Part shown: positions 57,961-64,000 of the stretch, piece by piece
Layout: each line of letters begins with the position of its first letter
Position numbering within the stretch: position 1 is the first letter of the stretch
NCBI GenBank assembly: GCA_025210475.1
Contig: JAOARW010000067.1
Coordinates: forward strand, 1-64,000
Source of the DNA: Carboxylicivirga sp.
GTDB lineage: Bacteria; Bacteroidota; Bacteroidia; Bacteroidales; Marinilabiliaceae
Direction of reading: 5' to 3'
DNA length: 64,000 bases
Made by a program: the position numbers and the translations under genes
The notes under the pieces: model-generated
Told to the model about the DNA's origin: nothing
Seen by the model: only the letters and a program-made list of their open reading frames with translations
Databases searched by the model: none

Positions 57961-59082
57961 CTATTTGAATTTATAAATGCAAACTGATTCATACTCCTCA
58001 CCCGGATTTAACAGGGTAGATGGAAAATGGGCATGGTTGGGACTGTCAGGGTAATGCTGCGTTTCTAAACAAAAGGCTGTTCGGTGCTTGTAACTTAATC
58101 CATATTTACCCACATCTTTGCCATTCAGAAAGTTTCCGCCATAAAACTGTAAGCCTGGCTCATTGGTCCAAACTTCTATCATTCGTCCGTTTTTCGGTTC
58201 TGAAATACTTGCCGCCAGGCGAATCTTCTTATCGTTGCCGTTCAGCACCCAGTTATGATCGTAACCCAAACCATATTTTAACTGTTCAAAATCCTGATCA
58301 ACACGTTCTCCAATAGCGGTAGCTTGTGTAAAATCCATTGGTGTGCCCCTAACCGGAGCAATCTCTCCCGTTGGGATTAACCCTTCATCCACCGGTGTGT
58401 AATGGTCTGCGTCAATCATTAATACATGATCGTTAATACTGCCCTTACCTGCTCCATGCAGGTTAAAGAAACTATGGTGGGTTAAATTCACATAGGTTGG
58501 AGCATCAGTAGTGGCTTTGTATAATATTTTTAACTCATTCTGATCGGTCAAATAGTAAATCACTTTAACTTTCAGGTTACCCGGATAACCTTCCTCCATA
58601 TCTTTCGACAAATAGCTGAGTTCAAGGGTTGATTCGTCTAATTGCTTAGCATCCCAAACCACATTGTTAAATCCATCCACACCACCGTGTAAGTGATTCT
58701 CCCCATTATTAACAGCTAAGGTATAATCTATCTTGTTAATTGTAAATTGTCCCTTTGCCAAACGGTTACCATAACGCCCGATTAATGCACCAAAATAGAT
58801 TTCATTACTATTTATGTAGCCATCAATGCTTTCATACCCAAGCACAATATCTTTAAACCGGCCATTTTTATCTGGTGTCCAAAGGTTGACAACACGGCCT
58901 CCGTAATTGGTAATTTGTGTAACAATGCCGTTGCTATTCTTTAAGGTGAATAGTTTTATTGCTTTTCCATTAATGGTTGTATTGAAATTTGATTCGGGGA
59001 TTAGTTTCACCGAACTATTATTGGAAGGCTTACATGAAAATAGTAAAACTCCGAATAGAAGATTTAAGATTTTGTTTTTCAT
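57961..59082 (-). CDS. galM: Aldose 1-epimerase
   Basis: Mutarotase interconverting alpha and beta anomers of free aldoses. The 373-residue protein is a lipoprotein (signal peptide ending in LLFSC). It carries the family motifs GRYGNRLAKGQF, NGENHLHGG, the catalytic-His region NLTHHSFFNL, and the catalytic-base region FCLETQHYPDSPN. Epimerases of this kind are common in glycan-use clusters that release galactose, arabinose or glucose. Confidence 0.93.
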   Translation of the reverse strand: MKNKILNLLFGVLLFSCKPSNNSSVKLIPESNFNTTINGKAIKLFTLKNSNGIVTQITNYGGRVVNLWTPDKNGRFKDIVLGYESIDGYINSNEIYFGALIGRYGNRLAKGQFTINKIDYTLAVNNGENHLHGGVDGFNNVVWDAKQLDESTLELSYLSKDMEEGYPGNLKVKVIYYLTDQNELKILYKATTDAPTYVNLTHHSFFNLHGAGKGSINDHVLMIDADHYTPVDEGLIPTGEIAPVRGTPMDFTQATAIGERVDQDFEQLKYGLGYDHNWVLNGNDKKIRLAASISEPKNGRMIEVWTNEPGLQFYGGNFLNGKDVGKYGLSYKHRTAFCLETQHYPDSPNHAHFPSTLLNPGEEYESVCIYKFK

Positions 59083-59144
59083 TGTACTACGGTTTAATTA
59101 AATATCTTGTTGTTTTTATCACTATTTACTTTCGCAGGTAAATT

Positions 59145-60689
59145 CTAACGCGTTGGTTCGACAGGTGCTAAAGGCCCAAATTCACCTTGAGCAGCCTCCT
59201 TTACACTATAGTTTTTATACATCCAGTGATCGCGATACCAGGTGCATGCATGGTAATCATCTTTGATAGCTGCCATTTTATCATACAGTTGCTTTCGCAG
59301 GTTTTGTTCCACTTTTTGATAACGGGGCAATCCGGCCACATTTCTCTGTTGATAAGGATCCTTTAAACGATCAAAAAGAAAGACTTTTCCATCCCGTCGG
59401 TAAACTCCATAAGTATATCGTTTGTCACGAACTGCGCGCCACTCATAGCCATCTTTCCACTGCCAGGTATGTCCCATCCCCTGTTGTAAAGCAAAATCAG
59501 GAGCCTCACCCTTTTTACCTTCTACTAAATGACTTAAATCCATCCCTTCCATCTCATCAGGAATAGCTGCTTTTAAACCCATTAACCCCAACAAAGTGGG
59601 GGCAATATCCGGAGTATTTATACAGGCATCATTGCTGCCGGCTTTTTGTTGCTTTGGAGCTCTCACTAATAATGGGATTCTGGCTGCTTCTTCATAAAAA
59701 CACAGTTTAAACATGCGCCCCTGTGAGGTAAACATCTCACCATGATCACTGGTGAATACCACAATGGTATTATCCGCAATTCCCAACTCATCCAGCCTAT
59801 TTATGATTCGTCCAAACTGCTGATCGATGGAATGAACCATGGCGTAATAGCACCTCATTGTTTCCTGGTAACCTTCCCCATGAATAAACTCATACTGCCA
59901 GGCACTATCGCCTTTGAAAAACAGATGAGGAAAACGATCCATGTAAGGATCCGGCTCATCTTTGAAATTAGCAGGTAAATCGAAACGAGTGGTGGCGAAT
60001 TTTTCGTAACAATCAGCCGGTACATTATTTTTCGTCCAGGGATCATGCGGAGGATTCCACGAAAGAAACATGGCAAAAGGCTTATCTTTCTTTGTAGCTG
60101 CGGTCATATAGTCACATGCTAAAGAAGTAAATTCTTCGGGACCATATTTCCCGCTTAGATCTATTCGCTTCTCTTGCCCCTCTTCTCCATCGGTATAATA
60201 ATAGGCTTTATAGCTTTCGTGATGAAAGGAATAGCCGGCCCAGTAATCATCAAACCCAAAACGCTCCGGCCCTTTCTTATACGACCTGCTATGACGATCA
60301 TTTAAATGCATTTTTCCGACATAAGCACAATTGTATCCGGCATCATTTAAAACATGAGCGATGGTTCGATGATTAAGACTCATATTCAGCTCATTAATCA
60401 CCATTCCGGTAGAGCTCACATATTTACCCGTTAGTAAACTGGAGCGGTAAGGCGTACACACAGGCGATACCGATACTGCATTGGTAAAACGAACGGCATC
60501 TCTGGTAAATACATCCAAATTGAGGGTTATGGCTTTGCTATCGCCGGCATAGGCTAAAACATCAGCCCGCAGTTGATCTGCAAATACAAAAACCAGGTTG
60601 GGTCTTTTGCATTCTTGCCCCATACTATTTAAACCCCAAAGCAGGCTCAGAACAGCTGTTGTGAATTGAATCAAAAGTTTGGCTTTCAT
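59145..60689 (-). CDS. Sulfatase of the formylglycine (S1) family
   Basis: Hydrolyses sulfate esters, here probably from a sulfated polysaccharide. The 514-residue protein has a signal peptide, the metal-site start PNLVFVFADQLRAD, the maturation signature CTPYR with Cys78 as the formylglycine precursor, TGKY, and FTSDHGEMFTSQGR for the second metal site. No sulfatase-maturase gene is in the window. Substrate specificity cannot be set from motifs. Confidence 0.94.
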   Translation of the reverse strand: MKAKLLIQFTTAVLSLLWGLNSMGQECKRPNLVFVFADQLRADVLAYAGDSKAITLNLDVFTRDAVRFTNAVSVSPVCTPYRSSLLTGKYVSSTGMVINELNMSLNHRTIAHVLNDAGYNCAYVGKMHLNDRHSRSYKKGPERFGFDDYWAGYSFHHESYKAYYYTDGEEGQEKRIDLSGKYGPEEFTSLACDYMTAATKKDKPFAMFLSWNPPHDPWTKNNVPADCYEKFATTRFDLPANFKDEPDPYMDRFPHLFFKGDSAWQYEFIHGEGYQETMRCYYAMVHSIDQQFGRIINRLDELGIADNTIVVFTSDHGEMFTSQGRMFKLCFYEEAARIPLLVRAPKQQKAGSNDACINTPDIAPTLLGLMGLKAAIPDEMEGMDLSHLVEGKKGEAPDFALQQGMGHTWQWKDGYEWRAVRDKRYTYGVYRRDGKVFLFDRLKDPYQQRNVAGLPRYQKVEQNLRKQLYDKMAAIKDDYHACTWYRDHWMYKNYSVKEAAQGEFGPLAPVEPTR

Positions 60690-60711
60690 TACAATACTTT
60701 ATTATATGTGA

Positions 60712-60746
60712 ATTGTGGGCTTCTTAATAAAATGAAGACCCACAAT
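60712..60746. other. Intergenic stem-loop before the sulfatase gene
   Basis: ATTGTGGGCTTC (60712-60723) pairs with GAAGACCCACAAT (60734-60746) with one bulge. No T-run follows on the minus strand. It may be a processing or stability hairpin between GH127-like and sulfatase cistrons. Confidence 0.55.
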
Positions 60747-60759
60747 CCCTAATCGATAT

Positions 60760-62880
60760 TTATTTCACTACCGGGAACGCACTGATACGTAATCGTGCTG
60801 CGCCCATAGGAATTAATTCAATATCTTCCGTTTTTTCGGATGAAGCAACCGGACTGTCCATAATTTCGCCACAAAGCTTATGCTCGTCGATTTGCCACTC
60901 AGGAATACGTTTTCCTTTTGCTTTCAATTTAATAGGAGCAGCTTCTGGAGTAAACGGGAAGTTGTTGCCTGGCCACTCGCCCTTCACCACTTCAAACGAA
61001 TTGGCCAAATTATTGGCATCGTAAATCAAACCATAGTTCCATGCCGATAATGGACTTATTTCCCAGGACGGCCACTTAGCCTTGTCAACACCATCTTGCC
61101 ATTGAGAATCACCAATAGCAGTCTCTTCACTGTCTTTTCTTTCATAAGCCTCTTCAATCTTTAAAGAAAAGGTCAATGGCCCGTAATTAACACTCGCACT
61201 ATTGTGGTTCTTTTCCCAACGTTTCACACCTAATTCCATTGGAAAATCAATGATCACAACGTCTCCCGATTGCCATTTTCTGGTTAGTTTAGCATAGCCT
61301 GCCGCGCTTGTTTGCAAATCAAGCTTTTGCCCATTTACTTTAATACCGGCATTCTTACACCATCCGGGAATCCTTAAGTACAATGGAAACTCAACTGCTT
61401 CCTTCACTTCAAGGCTTAATTTAATCTGCTCTTCAAACGGATAATTTGTCTCTTGCTTAATTGTAATATCTTTACCATTTGCCACTTTAGCCTTTACTGT
61501 GCTGGCACTGTAAATAGCAGCCACTAAACCATTATCAGGTGTTGCCATCCACAGGTTTTCGACAAAATAAGGCCAGCCCTGTGCATGGTTATGCTGGCAG
61601 CAGCGCGAACTAAAAGGGTTCATCATTAAAAATGGTCCGCTGTTATCGATGCCGGGGTGATGATTTTCGTGATCACAAAGTACCATATTGGGGGATGTGA
61701 TGTAATGCAAAGATTTAAAATCGGGCATTACAGCCGCAGGATATGTGTTGAAAGCCACTTCTTCGGCATGATCGGCCCAAAAAGGATCGCCCGTGATGCG
61801 TAACAGGTGCTCATCGGAGTTCATTTGCTCAACAATACCACAGGTTTCAATACCCTGACGCGGATCATCGTAACCCGGACGACAATTTTCATCTGATCCG
61901 AACATACCTCCCGGAACCTGGCCAAAGTATTCGCGAATAATGTTGAAGTTATCATAGGTAGCTTTTAAGTCTGCTTCCTTATGGCTCAGCAAGTAATACT
62001 GAGCGGGCTCACGAAAACACTGTGCATGGTTCACGTTGTGCCAGTCGATCTGGGTTGTCCACCATTCAGGCCAATCCTGATCATTATACCTCTTGTGCTG
62101 ACGACACTGAATATCACTTCGTTGATGATCACGACTCGTCCATGGGGCTGTATTTCGATGTATCTTCTCCATCAGCTCCAATAAAAACTCCTCACCTGTC
62201 CGGTTATATAGCCACATAACACTGTGCAAATTATCACCACCACGAATGCGCTGCCAATAAGGCGTCAAGAATTCTTCATCGGGCACGGTTAACTGAAACT
62301 TAAAATATTTTGTCATCAGGTCAATCACGCGCTGATCGTTGGAATATTCGTAATACGACTGCAAACAATAAAGCATGATCATGTTACCCCAAAAATCCTG
62401 TCCTCCATGTGTCATACGCTCAGGTCCGAAATTACCATCGGTTCGTTGACTCGCCAGAGCCGCTTCTATCCAAACCTTAGATTCATCCAAAATTCGTTTG
62501 TCATTGAGGATATACCCCAGGTTTGCAAAGCCCTTTAACCAATAAGGTACTTCTTCCCAACCCCACTTACCTTTACCGTCTGTGGCCAGCCAGGCATTAT
62601 CTTCCTTTTGCAACCAGGCACTGATTTCTCCCAAATGCCCTGTTAATCCATTTTGCTGACGCACCAGGTATTCCTTCAACCAGCCTTCAGGTTGAATACT
62701 ACCCACAGGCAATTTGATAAAAGCACTTGGTTTTAACGGTGCTTTATTGCCAATGTAGTTAGTATTTGAATGCGCCGTATCGGGCCGCTTTACTAAATCG
62801 ATCTGTGTTTGATCATTGCCAGAACAGGCCATCAAAAGCACGGTAATCAATAATAGAAATGATAGTTTAATCTGATCCAT
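60760..62880 (-). CDS. GH127-like (DUF1680) beta-L-arabinofuranosidase family lipoprotein
   Basis: Probable arabinofuranosidase. The 706-residue protein has a lipoprotein signal peptide ending in LLMAC, an (alpha/alpha)6 barrel with HGGQDFWGNMIMLYCLQSYYEY, the motif GIETCGIVEQM, and SSRCCQHNHAQGWP. The Glu and the Cys cluster resemble the catalytic and zinc-binding residues of the DUF1680/GH127 group. A C-terminal beta-sandwich contains LYLRIPGWCKNAG. It is the first gene of the minus-strand degradation cluster after the regulator. Confidence 0.88.
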   Translation of the reverse strand: MDQIKLSFLLLITVLLMACSGNDQTQIDLVKRPDTAHSNTNYIGNKAPLKPSAFIKLPVGSIQPEGWLKEYLVRQQNGLTGHLGEISAWLQKEDNAWLATDGKGKWGWEEVPYWLKGFANLGYILNDKRILDESKVWIEAALASQRTDGNFGPERMTHGGQDFWGNMIMLYCLQSYYEYSNDQRVIDLMTKYFKFQLTVPDEEFLTPYWQRIRGGDNLHSVMWLYNRTGEEFLLELMEKIHRNTAPWTSRDHQRSDIQCRQHKRYNDQDWPEWWTTQIDWHNVNHAQCFREPAQYYLLSHKEADLKATYDNFNIIREYFGQVPGGMFGSDENCRPGYDDPRQGIETCGIVEQMNSDEHLLRITGDPFWADHAEEVAFNTYPAAVMPDFKSLHYITSPNMVLCDHENHHPGIDNSGPFLMMNPFSSRCCQHNHAQGWPYFVENLWMATPDNGLVAAIYSASTVKAKVANGKDITIKQETNYPFEEQIKLSLEVKEAVEFPLYLRIPGWCKNAGIKVNGQKLDLQTSAAGYAKLTRKWQSGDVVIIDFPMELGVKRWEKNHNSASVNYGPLTFSLKIEEAYERKDSEETAIGDSQWQDGVDKAKWPSWEISPLSAWNYGLIYDANNLANSFEVVKGEWPGNNFPFTPEAAPIKLKAKGKRIPEWQIDEHKLCGEIMDSPVASSEKTEDIELIPMGAARLRISAFPVVK

Positions 62881-62917
62881 AGTGTGTTTATGTATTGATG
62901 ATTTTTTCGTTTCAATA

Positions 62918-62925
62918 CAAAACTA
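62918..62925 (-). promoter_or_regulatory. Putative -7 box for the GH127-GH43 cluster
   Basis: TAGTTTTG on the minus strand fits TAnnTTTG and predicts a leader of about 30 nt before the GH127-like gene. No -33 TTTG is present, as expected of an activator-dependent promoter. Confidence 0.45.
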
Positions 62926-63371
62926 AAAGCAGACCATTACACCCGTTAGAAGACTCTCGCATAAAACTGGTACTTATGTGCAATAAGTCAAATTAACAGT
63001 TATTTAGCAAGGTTAACCATTGCTCTTTAGACATATGTACCATCAATTTGAACACACTTGCAGAGCCTGAACACTTCTATTTTTTAATGGCCTTTTCAGG
63101 ATATGCGAACGGCTTTTTTCTTTACGGGATTTGACATGGATTCCTGTTCTGCTCCTATATATGAGAATAAAAATGATTGACAGCTTCAATAATTTATATT
63201 CCACTGAAAAAACACAACCAGCCCTAAGCAAGGAGAAAATCAATAGACAGACATTAAAGATTACTTTTAAAGTCACCTACCTCCGAGGTAAGCCTCTGGA
63301 AATTTTATTAATTAAAATTTCAGAACTCAGAATAATACCAAGTGTTGATTTCACCATGAAAATGGCATTAC
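62926..63371. other. Intergenic region between the regulator and its cluster
   Basis: About 445 bp. Two overlapping opposite-strand ORFs (63043-63276 minus, 63131-63436 plus) have no recognisable features and are judged non-coding. The region probably contains the hybrid regulator's binding site near 62930-63000, but no repeat was clear enough to name. Confidence 0.45.
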
Positions 63372-64000
63372 TTATTTCCCCGATTTTGCCTCTTGCAATT
63401 GATACGCACGTGGGGTTAAGTCGAAGTGCTTTTTAAAACATCGCCCAAAATAAGAAGGATCTGTAAAACCGACCTTCTCAGAAACCTCTACCACCGGGTA
63501 TTGATTGGTGCTCAACAGCCGGGCTGCTTCTTTCAAACGCAATGACTGAATAAAAGCCGAAGCCGACAAGCCTGTTATTTCCTTAAGCTTCATATGTAAT
63601 AAGGAGCGACTGACCGCCATATTATCTACCAACTCGGTTACCTTAAAATCGGCATCATCAAGGTGATCATAGACAATTTTAATGGCCTTTTTCAAAAATT
63701 CTTCATCGCGATCGGAACGGGTCACTTCCGTTACTTCAATTCCCAACTCGGCCTCAAAACGCTGTTGCCAAACTGTTTTCAAACGCAGAAGATTAGTCAG
63801 GTGAGTTTCAAGAATAGCTGAATTAAACGGTTTCTCTAAATACACATCTGCCCCCTGCTTTAAACCATCAAACTGGTGTTGAACACCTGTACGAGCCGTC
63901 AGCAAAATAATAGGTATATGGCTGGTATGAATATCTTCTTTTACCTTACGGCACAGCTGCAGACCATCCATCTCGGGCATCATCACATCGCTAATGATAA
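63372..64000 (-). CDS. Hybrid two-component system regulator, C-terminal part
   Basis: Only the C-terminal end lies in the window, and the gene continues beyond 64000. Visible are most of a receiver domain, with the phospho-acceptor Asp in IISDVMMPEMDG and the switch Lys in YLEKPFN, then an AraC-type DNA-binding domain with ELVDNMAVSRSLLHMKLKEITG and VSEKVGFTDPSYFGRCFKKHF. This receiver-AraC order is the end of the hybrid two-component sensors of Bacteroidota, in which periplasmic sensing, kinase and output are fused. Its position next to the GH127/sulfatase cluster suggests it controls it. Confidence 0.93.
   Translation of the reverse strand, partial: IISDVMMPEMDGLQLCRKVKEDIHTSHIPIILLTARTGVQHQFDGLKQGADVYLEKPFNSAILETHLTNLLRLKTVWQQRFEAELGIEVTEVTRSDRDEEFLKKAIKIVYDHLDDADFKVTELVDNMAVSRSLLHMKLKEITGLSASAFIQSLRLKEAARLLSTNQYPVVEVSEKVGFTDPSYFGRCFKKHFDLTPRAYQLQEAKSGK

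Noticed and set aside
63043-63436. Two overlapping small ORFs on opposite strands between the regulator and the GH127-like gene.
   Set aside because: No homology-like features, unusual composition, and mutual overlap. The plus-strand one also runs into the regulator gene.

Overview
The window comes from a member of the Bacteroidota, most likely a marine or sediment Marinilabiliales-type organism. The evidence is two SusC/SusD outer-membrane uptake systems, each preceded by an ECF sigma factor and a FecR-type anti-sigma factor, a hybrid two-component regulator at the right edge, many lipoprotein signal peptides, AT-rich intergenic DNA, -7 boxes of the TAnnTTTG type, and almost no Shine-Dalgarno sequences. 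No tRNA, rRNA, CRISPR array, transposase or prophage gene was found.

Left third (1-20.9 kb), housekeeping: pyruvate kinase, AroQ and divergent XerD, a Fur-family regulator, valyl-tRNA synthetase, a PlsC-type acyltransferase, an unrecognised 590-residue protein with nitronate-monooxygenase-like motifs, the pabB-tilS pair, a 2-Cys peroxiredoxin, peptidase T, a 229-residue unknown protein, prolyl-tRNA synthetase, then a Ser-rich lipoprotein paired with an OmpP1/FadL-like barrel. A 166-bp element with inverted-repeat ends and a 37-codon ORF abuts the proS stop codon.

Middle (20.9-32.1 kb), first trans-envelope uptake operon, on the minus strand: ECF sigma, FecR, SusC, SusD, DUF4843-type lipoprotein, PKD-like lipoprotein and a TlpA-type thioredoxin lipoprotein. 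It carries no carbohydrate-active enzyme. Its SusC gene is interrupted by one in-frame TAA.

32.1-48.9 kb: a plus-strand GH18 enzyme, then a second minus-strand operon with ECF sigma, FecR, SusC, SusD, SusE-like protein, GH66 dextranase, GH31 alpha-glucosidase and a large six-hairpin glycosidase with a carbohydrate-binding module. The gene order susC-susD-susE-GH66-GH31 matches the known Bacteroides dextran locus, so dextran or a related alpha-1,6-glucan is the likely substrate. The model is surface dextranase and SusDE capture, SusC import, and periplasmic trimming by GH31.

Right third (49-64 kb): a membrane protein with MORN-like repeats, a PKD/propeller lipoprotein, then a minus-strand degradation cluster (GH127-like, sulfatase, aldose 1-epimerase, GH2, GH43-like, GH5-like, GH43-like) headed by the C-terminal part of a hybrid two-component regulator. 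A sulfated, arabinose- and galactose-containing polysaccharide is a reasonable guess at the substrate.

The most striking non-coding signal is shared by both FecR-SusC junctions. Each 85-86 nt gap holds two tandem hairpins with identical loops within a locus, the same spacings, and unrelated stem sequences. On the opposite strand the same DNA reads as a -7 box over the susC start codon, two hairpins and a T-run, which is the layout of a roughly 75-nt antisense RNA.
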